A stretch of 64,000 bases of DNA from Chitinophagaceae bacterium (GCA_947447465.1 CANFKE010000004.1:97414-161413); one strand, 5' to 3'; positions 28,838 to 38,777 are shown, counted from the stretch's first letter. A program made the numbers and translations. Notes: a model not told the origin generated them from the sequence alone.

Positions 28838-30196
28838 TTATTTCAATACGGTAACTCGTTTTGTAATTACGTTGTTGCCGGTAATGATCTTCACAATATA
28901 TTCGCCATCATACATTGTTCTGGTGTCAAAATGGGCCATAGTACTTCCCGGTAATACTGATGACTTTTGTACGAGCCTGCCATTGATATCATAAAGTTCT
29001 ACGCTTATAGTTTCCGTATTGAAATTCTTTAGCTGAACAGCAATGACATCACTCGCAGGATTTGGAAATACGGTAACAGTCTGTGCTTCTTCTGTAATAT
29101 TGCTTATGCCGACTGGTCCGGTGTAGATAGTAACAGGTTCTGTTATTGAAGTAACCTTGCCGCCTGATTTTACACCATAATAGGTAGGACCTACCATATA
29201 TGGATAGGCAGAGTTCCAGTTTGAACCAACAGTGCAGAAGTATGCATAAGTACCTGCAGGATATTCAGGAGTTACACAAAAACGACCATTATGCGCATCC
29301 AGGTAATCAGGAGTAGCTGCTGAAGTAGCATTGTATTGGTAATCTTCTCTGAAATAACCAAGGGGATAAGTAGTACTTACCGCCGGGCCTGCTGTTACAG
29401 TAGAACCGTCAGCATAGGTCGTTCTGGTGCTAATTGCTCTCAATGTATAGCTCGATTTGATCCTTACTATTCCACCCGTTCCGTCTGCATTTTTGTAACC
29501 AAAAGCACCGTACACCGGATAGCCGTCAAATGCAAAACCCAGCAGAGGAGAATGATGTGTACTGTCCATAACGTACAATGCATCAGAAGTATATAAGTTA
29601 CAAACAGTTGACAGCACATTAAGATCAAGGCCAAATGCGCTTGGATTTTGGTGGTGGTGGTAGTTGCCCATTGCAGGATGTCCCTTTGAGCAGTCAAATC
29701 CTGTCACTTCACCTACTATAGCATCCCTATTCCATACACCATCACCTGCTCCGCCCAATGGGCCGCCTGCCAGTGCACTTGTTGAATTTTTCCATGACAC
29801 ACCATCACGATAATCGAACATCGCAACGCCATTGATGAATATACCTATATCTCCGCCGGAGGTAGGTGTTGGAGTCCCGGTATTGGCTGCCGGTGTGATG
29901 GGCAACTTGAATATAGCGTTCTGGTTTGTTGTTATTGATGGGTTGCCATCCAGAAATGGTCCTGTGATATAAGCAGGTACTCCCTTAGTTCTTTGATAAG
30001 ACCACGTAGAAGAGTAGAGTACAGTTTGCACGTTAGCCGAATCAGCATCTACTATCGGGGTAGAGCTTCCGGACAAATAATGTCTGCCGGTAACGCCCGT
30101 AGTGTTGCGTAGCCAACTGGTTATTACCGGGTTGGTCTGAGCCATCATCATGGTGCCATTCACCAATAGAGCCGCAAGTATAGTTATCTTTTTCAT
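28838..30196 (-). CDS. T9SS-secreted YHYH domain protein
   Basis: 452 residues. Signal peptide ending MMMAQ (about residue 20), a YHYH-type domain (residues about 95-320, with GNYHHHQNP, a second His pair in DSTHHSPLLGFAFDGYPVYGAFG) and a C-terminal T9SS type A sorting domain (VFPNPASDVI ... DGEYIVKI). The histidine-rich core of YHYH proteins suggests metal binding, but the activity of the family is not established. The protein is probably exported to the cell surface or medium. Confidence 0.88.
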   Translation of the reverse strand: MKKITILAALLVNGTMMMAQTNPVITSWLRNTTGVTGRHYLSGSSTPIVDADSANVQTVLYSSTWSYQRTKGVPAYITGPFLDGNPSITTNQNAIFKLPITPAANTGTPTPTSGGDIGIFINGVAMFDYRDGVSWKNSTSALAGGPLGGAGDGVWNRDAIVGEVTGFDCSKGHPAMGNYHHHQNPSAFGLDLNVLSTVCNLYTSDALYVMDSTHHSPLLGFAFDGYPVYGAFGYKNADGTGGIVRIKSSYTLRAISTRTTYADGSTVTAGPAVSTTYPLGYFREDYQYNATSAATPDYLDAHNGRFCVTPEYPAGTYAYFCTVGSNWNSAYPYMVGPTYYGVKSGGKVTSITEPVTIYTGPVGISNITEEAQTVTVFPNPASDVIAVQLKNFNTETISVELYDINGRLVQKSSVLPGSTMAHFDTRTMYDGEYIVKIITGNNVITKRVTVLK

Positions 30197-30535
30197 TTAC
30201 AAAAATTAGGTGTTGAATGTGTTAGACGCACGGTTGCTTAAAATCCTTCGTTAGGAATATAACTTTTCAAAAAATGTTCAATTTATATTAGGGGGCATTA
30301 CGCTAAAGTTGAAAAACATGTTAAGTGATCAGTACCAAAATTTTTAAGTAGCAGTTGTAATATAGTAATTTTTATTCTTCAATAATAGCAGAAATTATTC
30401 CATTGGGTATTGCTGGTTATTTTTTTGTTAGGGAATATCTTATATTTATTGTTTTATTCTTCTTATTATTGAATAAACTATTTAGTGAAATAGCAAAAAA
30501 TCACTAAGGTCAGCATCAGCTGAATTGAATATATC
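30197..30535. other. Intergenic region between divergent genes
   Basis: About 340 AT-rich bases between the YHYH gene and the TPR kinase. The only structure I see is a short inverted repeat TTAGTGA ... TCACTAA at about 30482-30507, 30 bases before the kinase ATG, which could be an operator. No coding frame. Confidence 0.4.
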
Positions 30536-32620
30536 ATGTCTATGAGGTGGCGTCAGGCAGTATTGTACTTATCTCTAATTTTTCTCTTTTACTCCTGTAG
30601 CAGAGGGAAGAACAGCAATTACAGCCACCCTGATTACTTTGATAATGTATTTGTAAAGGCGGAGACCATGTGCGATGTGGCTCCTAAACAAGCATTACTA
30701 TTCTTAGATTCTTCATTCAAAAGATACGACGAGATAGGTATCAAGGACTTATATCGCAAATACTACTTCAAAGCGAACTGTGTCAATGATGCATTCGGTG
30801 ATAAAGTACTTGCATTGCGTTATCTTGACAGTGCCCAATCAACAATGAAGGATAAAGAAAATGATCCTGCATTCGTTGAAGATCTTGCTCGTTTATTATT
30901 TAAAAAAGCAGAGATACTTGAAGGCCAGAAGAATTATAAAGAAGCATTTGCCAATAGCAGTAAGGGATTGCAGATATTGGAAAATATTAAGTCCTTACAT
31001 GATTCCAGTATTCTAAGTACCTATAATTGTATGCTGTTTGCCATAAGTTATAAGCAGGCAAACTATCTGGATGCTGCCAGATTTGGTGTACTTGCTTTGC
31101 AGGAAATTCTCAGCACGGGGAGTAGTTACAGCAATTTTAAAAGGATACAGGCAAAGTGTAATGATATTGGCTGCTCATACAGCAGATATGGTGATCAGGA
31201 TAGTGCATTATATTATTTCAACAAGGGGCTTGAATATATAGAGGATAACAAGAACAAATACATGGATATTAAACAGGCCCCTGTATTTTTTGAAATTGCC
31301 AAAGGGGTTTTGTATGGTAATATAGGTGATGTTTATCTGAAGAAAGGAGATACAGCTAAAGGTGAAGAGTATTACAGAAGGGGAGTGAGGATCAATTCTC
31401 AACGAAAATTTGATCATGGAGACGCTCAATGTACTCAGTTGAAAATTGCAGGTCTGTATTTTGCTCAAAGGAAGATACCTGAGGCGCTCAATGAGATGCG
31501 TATCATCAGAGCATCATTGGATTCATTCAGAGATAAAGAGAATGAGTTGAAGTGGTTGAAGTTGCAATTGGATTATCTGGAAAGCGCTGGAAAGTATGAT
31601 GAATACAGCCATTTTGTAAGACCATATCTTAAACTGAAAGATACTTTAACTAAGGCCAATCCGGTGCCCAGGGTGGATATTAAAGATGAGTATGAGAATA
31701 TCAAAAGCCATTACAACATGGCTTTGATGCAGAAGAAAGATGCACAAAAGACATACTACCTGATGATCATTGCCATTTGTACAGTGGTTGCTATTGGGAT
31801 TGCTTTGATGCTTTGGCTGAACTGGAAGAGGTCTAAAAGACTTAATGAACAGATATTGAAGCAAAATGATGAGATGCAATTAACGCTTACCTCACTGACA
31901 GAAAGCCATAAACAGAATTCCAATCTTATGCAGGTGGTAGCACATGATCTCAGAAGCCCTATTTCATCTATGATAGCCATAACCGAGCATTTGATGGACA
32001 ATCAAGACTTGCCTGAAGATGATAAAGAGTTGCTGAAACTGATGCAAACTTCAGGTGCTCATTCCATGGAGATGATCACTGATCTGTTGAATATGAATAC
32101 AGTATCAGAGAACATGGAAAAGCAACCGGTAGATATGCGCTTATTGCTAGGATATTGTACCGATCTGCTGCAATTTAAGGCCACAGAAAAGCAGCAGAAG
32201 ATAACTGTTCATTCTGACGAGGCAACCATTATGCTCAACAGAGAGAAAATATGGAGGGTGATCAGCAACCTTATCGTCAATGCAATAAAATTCAGTCCTA
32301 CGGGCGCTGTCATACATGTGGCCGGGATAAGAGAAACTGACAAGTATATTATTGAGGTGCAGGATAATGGTATCGGGATTCCGGAAAATCTACAAGGAAA
32401 AATATTTGACATGTTCACCGATGCGAAGCGTCCGGGGACATCTGGTGAGAAGCCCTTTGGTCTAGGGCTGGCTATATCCCGCCAGATAGTTGAGGCTCAT
32501 GGTGGTAAGATCTGGTTGAAAAGTGAGGTCGGTGCCGGAACCACATTCTATGTGTCGCTGCCTATAATCTACAAAAAGAGAAATGACACTATAGGCGAAC
32601 CATTCTGGAGGAAAGGGTAG
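30536..32620 (+). CDS. Lipoprotein-type TPR sensor histidine kinase
   Basis: 694 residues. The N-terminus ends in a lipobox-like LFYSC (Cys about residue 22). TPR-like helices fill about residues 30-390, followed by one membrane helix (LMIIAICTVVAIGIALMLWL), a coiled coil and a kinase core with AHDLRSP (H-box), NLIVNAIKFS (N-box), DNGIGI (G1) and GLGLAIS (G2). Same plan as the kinase at 11623. No response regulator gene is adjacent, so it is an orphan. It would sense envelope signals through the periplasmic TPR part. Confidence 0.9.
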   Translation: MSMRWRQAVLYLSLIFLFYSCSRGKNSNYSHPDYFDNVFVKAETMCDVAPKQALLFLDSSFKRYDEIGIKDLYRKYYFKANCVNDAFGDKVLALRYLDSAQSTMKDKENDPAFVEDLARLLFKKAEILEGQKNYKEAFANSSKGLQILENIKSLHDSSILSTYNCMLFAISYKQANYLDAARFGVLALQEILSTGSSYSNFKRIQAKCNDIGCSYSRYGDQDSALYYFNKGLEYIEDNKNKYMDIKQAPVFFEIAKGVLYGNIGDVYLKKGDTAKGEEYYRRGVRINSQRKFDHGDAQCTQLKIAGLYFAQRKIPEALNEMRIIRASLDSFRDKENELKWLKLQLDYLESAGKYDEYSHFVRPYLKLKDTLTKANPVPRVDIKDEYENIKSHYNMALMQKKDAQKTYYLMIIAICTVVAIGIALMLWLNWKRSKRLNEQILKQNDEMQLTLTSLTESHKQNSNLMQVVAHDLRSPISSMIAITEHLMDNQDLPEDDKELLKLMQTSGAHSMEMITDLLNMNTVSENMEKQPVDMRLLLGYCTDLLQFKATEKQQKITVHSDEATIMLNREKIWRVISNLIVNAIKFSPTGAVIHVAGIRETDKYIIEVQDNGIGIPENLQGKIFDMFTDAKRPGTSGEKPFGLGLAISRQIVEAHGGKIWLKSEVGAGTTFYVSLPIIYKKRNDTIGEPFWRKG

Positions 32621-32706
32621 TAGGTTTGAATGTCATTGTATTTAATGTTTTCTTTGCGAAGGATTGAGGCTAGATGAGCGTCAAAACATTTCAAATAATT
32701 ATAGAA

Positions 32707-33567
32707 ATGAGAAAATTACTTATCCTTTTGACCCTTTTTATTGCAGCCAGGGCATTCGCTCAACCTATTCCTAATTCAGATTTCGAAACATGGGCTGCAT
32801 CCGGTCCATTTATGGCACCAACGGGTTGGGCTGTCAGTCCCGGTGTCATTCAGTCCAACGATGCACACAGTGGTAGCTGGGCATTGCAATGTAAAGTGGA
32901 TACTTTTACTAATCCTGCCACTTCCACCTTGGATACGATACCTGCAAATGCATATACAGGTGCTGCCACAATGGGGCCACCGCCAATGGGTACCAGCTTT
33001 GGTGGTTATGCATTTGTTTATGTTCCTGATAGCCTTACCGGGTATTATAAATATCAGAATGCCCCTAATGATTCATTTACAATAATCGCAGAGATATGCC
33101 ACTGGGATACTGCCACACATAGCAGGCAGACCATAAAGAGGGGCATATTTTCATCGGGAGTAACAACTGCAACTTATACACGATTTGGTATATCACTTCA
33201 ATATGTAGGCCCATTTGCAATGCCTGATACTGCGTTCATACAGGTAATTGCCTGCAATCCGCAGGCACCCAAGCATATGGGTACTTCTGTTTGGGTAGAT
33301 GATCTTGCATTTTATACTTACCCCGATGCTGTTGAAAATATAAATACAACAGCAGGACTTGTCGTATATCCTGTGCCATTTTCTGATAAGCTGAATATCG
33401 GTGGTGTTGGAATTAAAAAGGTAAGTATCATCAATATACTTGGTCAGACTGTGCTTGAGACCAGTGAAACTACCTTCAATACTACCGATCTAATTTCAGG
33501 TAATTATTTTGCCGATATCCAAACTACATCCGGAGATAGGGTTGTAAGGCAGATCATAAAGAAATAA
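32707..33567 (+). CDS. T9SS-sorted exported protein
   Basis: 286 residues from ATG 32707, which begins a clean signal peptide (MRKLLILLTLFIAARAFAQ); an in-frame ATG 33 bases upstream is rejected for that reason. The body begins PIPNSDFETWAASG, like carbohydrate-binding or PCMD-type beta-sandwich domains of Bacteroidota surface proteins, and ends with a short T9SS type A sorting domain (VVYPVPFSDKLNI ... ISGNYFADIQT). Binding partner unknown. Confidence 0.82.
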   Translation: MRKLLILLTLFIAARAFAQPIPNSDFETWAASGPFMAPTGWAVSPGVIQSNDAHSGSWALQCKVDTFTNPATSTLDTIPANAYTGAATMGPPPMGTSFGGYAFVYVPDSLTGYYKYQNAPNDSFTIIAEICHWDTATHSRQTIKRGIFSSGVTTATYTRFGISLQYVGPFAMPDTAFIQVIACNPQAPKHMGTSVWVDDLAFYTYPDAVENINTTAGLVVYPVPFSDKLNIGGVGIKKVSIINILGQTVLETSETTFNTTDLISGNYFADIQTTSGDRVVRQIIKK

Positions 33568-33588
33568 CTTAAGTCATGTATTTGATCA

Positions 33589-33622
33589 TAATTAGGGCAT
33601 CCTTTCAGGGATGCCCTAATTA
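33589..33622 (+). terminator. Rho-independent terminator
   Basis: 14-bp stem (33589-33602 with 33609-33622) with a 6-base loop, following the T9SS protein gene. Confidence 0.75.
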
Positions 33623-33644
33623 GTTAATGTAACTTGCCCTTTGT

Positions 33645-33676
33645 TTTGATACACTATTTATCGAGGCTTAACTTTG
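33645..33676 (+). promoter_or_regulatory. Promoter of the AlkC-like gene
   Basis: TTTG (33645-33648), 20-base spacer, TAACTTTG (33669-33676): a full match to the phylum consensus. The -7 box ends four bases before the ATG at 33681, so transcription should begin at or next to the start codon. Confidence 0.65.
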
Positions 33677-33680
33677 CCCA

Positions 33681-34784
33681 ATGGCAGAACCACTTAAATA
33701 CATGTACAATGACAGGTTTTTCAAACAACTCACTCGTCATTGTTCAGAAATAATAACGGGCTTTAACGCTGCTCAGTTCAATGCAAATTTTGCCACACCT
33801 GAGTGGGAGGGACTAGAGCTGAAGCAAAGAGTACGACATGTAGCTCATGCCATGGCCGTGCAACTCACTGGCAACTACAAGCAGGATATTAAAGTAGTCA
33901 CCAACCTTATTAAACACATACAAAAAGAGTTAGGTGAGGTCAGTACTTTTCAACACATTTTTCTTGCTGACTATATTGAGCAGTATGGTATAGATCACCC
34001 TGTTGAGTCAATGAAGGCAATGGAGTATGCAACCATCTTAAGCAGTTGTGAGTTTGCTATCCGTCCATTTATAGTAAAGTATCCCCAACAGGTAATGGCG
34101 CAGATGTTGGAGTGGACCAAGCATAAACATGCGTCTATAAGAAGATTGGCCAGCGAAGGTTGTCGGTCAAGACTGCCATGGGGTATGGCATTGGTAGCAT
34201 TCAAGAAAGATCCTGCACCCATTCTGCCAATACTGGAAGCACTGAAAAATGATCCATCAGAATACGTTCGTAAAAGCGTAGCGAATAATCTTAATGATAT
34301 TGCCAAAGACAATCCCGATGTGGTTAAAGACATCATCAGGAGATGGCAGGGTAATAGCAAGGAAACAGATTGGATATTAAAACATGGTAGTCGCACCATG
34401 CTGAAGAAAGCGGATGAACATACCTTATCACTCTTCGGTGTAAGTGCTGTAAAGAGTGTGCAGGTAATAGATCTTACAGTAAAGTCTGGATCTATAAATA
34501 TTGGCGGAGCGCTCAACTTTTCATTTATACTATCGCATAAAGAACCTAAGCCAACATTACTAAGAGTAGAGTATATGATCTACTACATGAAGGCCAGTGG
34601 CACACCAACTAAAAAGATATTCAAGGTGACTGAAAACACCTTTGAGCCCAACCGCTCATACGCTATTACGCGCAAGCAATCATTCAAAGACATGACCACC
34701 CGTAAACACTATCCAGGCCTGCATCATCTTGCTATTGTTGTGAATGGGGTAGAGTATGAGAAAATAGATTTTATTGTCAAATAG
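33681..34784 (+). CDS. HEAT-repeat DNA alkylation repair glycosylase (AlkC/AlkD type)
   Basis: 367 residues built of helical HEAT-like repeats. The segment SIRRLASEGCRSRLPWG and the later repeats DPSEYVRKSVANNLNDIAKD are characteristic of the AlkC group of the AlkC/AlkD superfamily. A C-terminal beta-sandwich-like part (about residues 265-367, SGSINIGGALNFSFILSH) is the Ig-like extension seen in AlkC. These enzymes excise 3-methyladenine and similar cationic bases from DNA. Together with the AlkB-like gene at 16296 the window holds two alkylation repair functions, though they are not linked. Confidence 0.85.
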   Translation: MAEPLKYMYNDRFFKQLTRHCSEIITGFNAAQFNANFATPEWEGLELKQRVRHVAHAMAVQLTGNYKQDIKVVTNLIKHIQKELGEVSTFQHIFLADYIEQYGIDHPVESMKAMEYATILSSCEFAIRPFIVKYPQQVMAQMLEWTKHKHASIRRLASEGCRSRLPWGMALVAFKKDPAPILPILEALKNDPSEYVRKSVANNLNDIAKDNPDVVKDIIRRWQGNSKETDWILKHGSRTMLKKADEHTLSLFGVSAVKSVQVIDLTVKSGSINIGGALNFSFILSHKEPKPTLLRVEYMIYYMKASGTPTKKIFKVTENTFEPNRSYAITRKQSFKDMTTRKHYPGLHHLAIVVNGVEYEKIDFIVK

Positions 34785-34933
34785 AGACAAAAACTTGTAG
34801 CAATGAACGAGACCAGCTGAAAGGGCGAAATAAATAGTGAGGCGTTTTAACCCCTCTTGCCATAAACAAAAGGGGGGAGTTCTGTAGGGGAAACATATCA
34901 GTGCATGCATATTCAACAACGCACATTGTGTAA

Positions 34934-35449
34934 TTAAGCTTTTGAAGCATTTAACTTCTCCAGCTTTTTTATCCATCCCCTCACTATTATCAATGGTATG
35001 ATACCGATCACTCCAAACATACAATCAATAACAATGTGGAACCAGGGTATGTGTCTTATAGGGCCCGCAATAAAAGCCAGTGGTAATACGGCAATACAGG
35101 CCAGCATGGCCCATTCTATTATCCATATATTGCGCACCGGGTCGCGATAGGGACCAATGAAGGCCATCCCAATAACGATATGTGCGAATGCCATCCAATC
35201 GTATCCGTAAAACATGAAATCGTATTGTGCATTAGTAGCTTCTACGCCTGTCCATACTTTATACAACCACGCTCCTAAAGCTGTGTCGGTGCTGAATAAA
35301 TGTAAGTCCATCATCCATTTCATCTCCGTATATACAGGAAATGCAGTGATGCCGCTGAGCATCAGCAGTACAACAAATAAGATCATCAAAATACGGATGC
35401 GGAGTAACAAGCTATTTGCAGTCATACTAGTGGTGTTATTTTCTGGCAT
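34934..35449 (-). CDS. Four-helix membrane protein of unknown function
   Basis: 171 residues with four clear hydrophobic helices (about 18-38, 85-100, 112-132, 140-160). Aromatic and charged residues at the second helix (YGYDWMAFAHIVIGMAFIGPYRDPVRN) and the later WFHIVIDCMFG include two His in membrane context, which might bind a metal or heme. I do not recognise the family. Its ATG overlaps the preceding gene by 14 bases, indicating an operon. Confidence 0.7.
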   Translation of the reverse strand: MPENNTTSMTANSLLLRIRILMILFVVLLMLSGITAFPVYTEMKWMMDLHLFSTDTALGAWLYKVWTGVEATNAQYDFMFYGYDWMAFAHIVIGMAFIGPYRDPVRNIWIIEWAMLACIAVLPLAFIAGPIRHIPWFHIVIDCMFGVIGIIPLIIVRGWIKKLEKLNASKA

Positions 35450-35651
35450 GGTAGCCTTTACTTATGTTAGTTACTGATTTGTCTATCAACTGATATGCTG
35501 TGATCGTGCCACAAACAGCAAACAAAATAAAAACTGCTACCGCAGTAATAAATACATTGACATTCTTTTTATTGATCCCTGTCAAGGCCAGTATTACAGA
35601 TAATACCAGCAATATCGAAGAAAGAATGACCCAGTTTATTATTTCATTCAT
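35436..35651 (-). CDS. Small two-helix membrane protein
   Basis: 71 residues with two hydrophobic helices (about 5-25 and 33-55) and a Lys-rich end. The stop region overlaps the start of the 171-residue membrane protein, so the two are likely translated together and may form a complex. Family unknown. Confidence 0.65.
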   Translation of the reverse strand: MNEIINWVILSSILLVLSVILALTGINKKNVNVFITAVAVFILFAVCGTITAYQLIDKSVTNISKGYHARK

Positions 35652-35728
35652 GGTATCATTATTTTAGAACGGTGTCGTAAAATTTTGTCTTTCTAAAGGT
35701 ATGCTGATTCCTCAGTTTCATTAAACAC

Positions 35729-35753
35729 TAAAACCCACAAAATGTGGGTTTTA
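35729..35753 (-). terminator. Terminator
   Basis: 11-bp stem TAAAACCCACA / TGTGGGTTTTA with a 3-base loop, 25 bases past the stop codon of the minus-strand gene at 35778. Confidence 0.75.
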
Positions 35754-35777
35754 TAAAATATTTAGCATATGTATGTT

Positions 35778-36323
35778 TTAGTCTTTCGTGCTCACTCCTT
35801 TAAATTGATGTATGGTCTCCTTAAACAATACATTGAATGTGGTGAGTGAACCATAGACTGATGTGATATATTGTTGTAATTCCACCTTGTCTGCATCATC
35901 AAGTATTTTGTGTGCATTTATCTTCTGTTCCATTACACGTAGTTTATCACGTACCATTACTATTTTGTGGAAGAAGGTTTCAATGGGTATTTCTTTACCC
36001 TGCATGGTAGGGTCGTTTGGTTTCAGTATCATATTCCCTCTTTTCCATTTCAGGGCTATAGGCACTATTTGTGTGTCATGCAGGCGTTGGTCCAGTATAT
36101 TATTTAATGCCTGTTCTATATCCGCTATGGTGATCGGCCCGTCAGTTGGAGTGCCTTCTACACCATCTACTACTTTCAGTCCTTCGTAGTCTTTGCTGAT
36201 GCTTTTGGTGTCTTGCTGCGATTTGAACCAGATAATATAAAATTCAGAAGCTGTATCTACTATTACGCCTTTGCCAAAGTGCATGTGGTCAACTCGCGAT
36301 CCTATTCCTAGTGGTGTGCTCAT
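35778..36323 (-). CDS. Hypothetical protein with N-terminal tudor-like segment
   Basis: 181 residues, cytosolic. The first 40 residues (GSRVDHMHFGKGVIVDT ... YIIWF) resemble the small tudor-like beta barrel at the C-terminus of UvrD/PcrA helicases (x-V-x-H-x-x-F-G-x-G-x-V), which contacts RNA polymerase or nucleic acid. The rest is mainly helical and unknown. It lies upstream of a terminator and 115 bases downstream of the Sua5-type gene on the same strand. Confidence 0.72.
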   Translation of the reverse strand: MSTPLGIGSRVDHMHFGKGVIVDTASEFYIIWFKSQQDTKSISKDYEGLKVVDGVEGTPTDGPITIADIEQALNNILDQRLHDTQIVPIALKWKRGNMILKPNDPTMQGKEIPIETFFHKIVMVRDKLRVMEQKINAHKILDDADKVELQQYITSVYGSLTTFNVLFKETIHQFKGVSTKD

Positions 36324-36438
36324 CTATATTTCGTTAAGAGTCCGAAAATAGCCAACAATCTGTAAAGAGCAAAATGAATCATAGTCGATGATCAAAGTGG
36401 ATCAATTTGATCAGCATTATTTTGGTTCCAATAATTTA

Positions 36439-37053
36439 TCAGTTCTCTGGCCACGGTCCCGCCCCTGCTCTCAGCAACTCAGGCTCACCGCTGGTGCAGT
36501 CTATAACCGTAGAAGATAGTATCTCTCCCGGGCCACCATCTATGACTATATCTACCAGATTCTCAAAGATATCATGCATCATTTCAGGATCTGTATAATA
36601 CTCCACTTCCGCATCCATGGGTAGAGATGCACTCATCAGCGGATTGCCCAATGCCTTTACGATATCATGGCATATTTTATTGTCAGGTATTCGAATACCC
36701 ACGGTATCCTTTTTCGTTTTCAGCAGTTTCGGCACTTGTTTGCTGGCCTGTAATATAAATGTGTAGGGGCCGGGTAATAACTGTTTTAAAATTCTGAATA
36801 TAGGAGTATCAACACTTTTGGCATAATCGCTCAGGTGACTCAGGTCGCAACAGATAAACGAAAACTGAGCCTTCTTAAGATCAATGTTCTTGATACGGGC
36901 TATTTTGGCAATTGCCTCCGGATGGGTAATGTCGCAACCAAGTCCATAAATAGTATCAGTTGGGTAAATGATCACTCCGCCACGTTTCAGGCATTCTACT
37001 ACGGTCTTTATGTTTCTTTCTTGCGGGTTGTCGGGATGTATGTGTAGTAGCAT
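36439..37053 (-). CDS. Threonylcarbamoyl-AMP synthase (Sua5/YciO/YrdC family)
   Basis: About 204 residues from the ATG at 37051-37053; the in-frame upstream ATG would add 22 residues with no family match. Motifs GGVIIYPTDTIYGLGCD, KKAQFSFICCDLSHLSDYA and VGIRIPDN mark the YrdC fold, with SSTVIDCTSGEPELLRAG at the end. The length fits YciO or YrdC-type proteins without the Sua5 C-terminal domain. YrdC members make threonylcarbamoyl-AMP for tRNA t6A; the YciO subgroup is less well defined, so the exact role is not settled. Confidence 0.85.
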   Translation of the reverse strand: MLLHIHPDNPQERNIKTVVECLKRGGVIIYPTDTIYGLGCDITHPEAIAKIARIKNIDLKKAQFSFICCDLSHLSDYAKSVDTPIFRILKQLLPGPYTFILQASKQVPKLLKTKKDTVGIRIPDNKICHDIVKALGNPLMSASLPMDAEVEYYTDPEMMHDIFENLVDIVIDGGPGEILSSTVIDCTSGEPELLRAGAGPWPEN

Positions 37054-37196
37054 GCTCGTGAAATTGGTGGGATATATGCAATTTACGAAAAAATTATGCC
37101 AAAGCCCCGTAGTCACCATCTATGTTAACTATGTGGTTGTATTTATTTATATATTATTATAGCTGCTATCTATATGATACATCACGTAAAAATGCA

Positions 37197-37204
37197 TAAT
37201 TTTG
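37197..37204 (+). promoter_or_regulatory. -7 promoter element of the aldehyde dehydrogenase gene
   Basis: TAATTTTG, an exact TAnnTTTG match 22 bases before the ATG at 37226. No clear TTTG lies 19-21 bases upstream. Confidence 0.4.
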
Positions 37205-37225
37205 CACCACAAAAATAAGATAGAT

Positions 37226-38758
37226 ATGAAAATAGATAAAATGCTCAGTAAACTGGGTATTGAGAAAATAAATGAAGGAGCTTCAACAGGAACTAAGTGG
37301 CTTAAAGCCGGTGGTGAGATCATCGAATCATATTCTCCTGTTGATGGCAAGAAGATAGCATCGGTAACTTCAGTTACCCGCAAAACTTACGATGATGTAG
37401 TAGCAAAATCTCAGGCTGCATTTGCTGAATGGCGCACATGGCCTGCTCCTAAGCGTGGAGAGGTAGTTCGTCAGGTAGGCGAGGCATTGAGAAAGAATAA
37501 AGAAGCATTGGGTACGTTGGTATCTTACGAAATGGGTAAGAGTTTGCAGGAAGGTCTGGGTGAAGTTCAGGAAATGATCGACATCTGCGATTTCGCAGTA
37601 GGAATGAGCCGTCAGTTATATGGTCTCACTATGCATAGCGAAAGGCCTCGCCACCGTATGTATGAGCAATACCATCCGCTGGGCGTTGTAGGTATTATCA
37701 GTGCATTCAATTTCCCGGTTGCGGTATGGGCATGGAACAGTGCTTTGGCATGGATATGTGGTGATACCTGTGTTTGGAAACCATCTGAGAAAACTCCGCT
37801 TACAGCAATCGCTTGCCAGAACATCATTGCTGATGTATTTAAAGAAAATAACGTACCAGAAGGTGTGTGCAGCATAGTAGTCGGTAATCGCGATTGCGGT
37901 GAGTGGATGAGTCATGATGCTCGCATACCATTGGTATCTGCTACAGGTTCTACACGTATGGGTAAGGCTGTAGGTATAGCAGTTGCCGAGCGTTTGGGTC
38001 GTTCTTTGCTTGAATTGGGTGGTAATAATGCGATCATCATAACAGAGAATGCTGATCTGCACATTGCAATGACAGCAGCTATCTTTGGTGCGGTAGGTAC
38101 TGCCGGACAACGTTGTACTACCACTCGTCGCCTCATCATTCACGAAAGCATCTACGATACTTTCAAGAAGAAACTGGTAAATGCTTATAAGCAATTGTCT
38201 ATAGGTGATCCTCTGGATCAGACGAACCATGTTGGTCCGTTGATCGATCAGGATGCGGTTACCGCCTATACTAACGCTATAGTAGAAGTTAAAAAGGCAG
38301 GTGGAAAGGAAATAGTGAAGGGTGGTATCCTTACAGGTAAAGGCTACGAGAGTGGTTGTTATGTAAAGCCATGCGTATTTGAAGCAGAAAACAGCTGGCC
38401 TGTAGTTCAGCATGAAACTTTTGCTCCTATACTTTATATTATGAAGTATAGTACACTTGACGAGGCTATAGCAATGCAGAACGGTGTTCCGCAGGGATTG
38501 TCATCTTCTATCATGACTTTGAACATGCGTGAAGCTGAAGCATTCCTTTCTGCAGCCGGTAGCGACTGTGGTATCGCTAATGTAAACATTGGAACCAGTG
38601 GTGCTGAAATAGGTGGCGCATTTGGTGGTGAGAAGGAAACAGGTGGTGGCCGCGAAAGTGGAAGCGATGCATGGAAAGTGTATATGCGCCGTCAGACCAA
38701 TACCATCAATTACAGCGATCAGTTGCCATTGGCACAAGGTATTAAATTCAATATCTAA
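37226..38758 (+). CDS. ALDH7-type aldehyde dehydrogenase (aminoadipate-semialdehyde type)
   Basis: 510 residues from ATG 37226 (M9 of the longest frame; the upstream codons hold the promoter). Catalytic features: [13 protein letters not shown] after LLELGG (catalytic Glu), and [11 protein letters not shown] with the catalytic Cys. The C-terminal [16 protein letters not shown] block is typical of the ALDH7/antiquitin group, whose members oxidise alpha-aminoadipate semialdehyde in lysine degradation. It uses NAD(P)+ in the cytosol. Single-gene transcript with a strong terminator. No other lysine-degradation gene is nearby, so the substrate is inferred from family only. Confidence 0.88.
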   Translation: MKIDKMLSKLGIEKINEGASTGTKWLKAGGEIIESYSPVDGKKIASVTSVTRKTYDDVVAKSQAAFAEWRTWPAPKRGEVVRQVGEALRKNKEALGTLVSYEMGKSLQEGLGEVQEMIDICDFAVGMSRQLYGLTMHSERPRHRMYEQYHPLGVVGIISAFNFPVAVWAWNSALAWICGDTCVWKPSEKTPLTAIACQNIIADVFKENNVPEGVCSIVVGNRDCGEWMSHDARIPLVSATGSTRMGKAVGIAVAERLGRSLLELGGNNAIIITENADLHIAMTAAIFGAVGTAGQRCTTTRRLIIHESIYDTFKKKLVNAYKQLSIGDPLDQTNHVGPLIDQDAVTAYTNAIVEVKKAGGKEIVKGGILTGKGYESGCYVKPCVFEAENSWPVVQHETFAPILYIMKYSTLDEAIAMQNGVPQGLSSSIMTLNMREAEAFLSAAGSDCGIANVNIGTSGAEIGGAFGGEKETGGGRESGSDAWKVYMRRQTNTINYSDQLPLAQGIKFNI

Positions 38759-38777
38759 TCCTAATACAATAATTTTG

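Noticed and set aside
37616..38413. 265-codon minus-strand ORF
   Set aside because: Complete overlap with the well-supported aldehyde dehydrogenase gene; the peptide has no recognisable domain or start signal.
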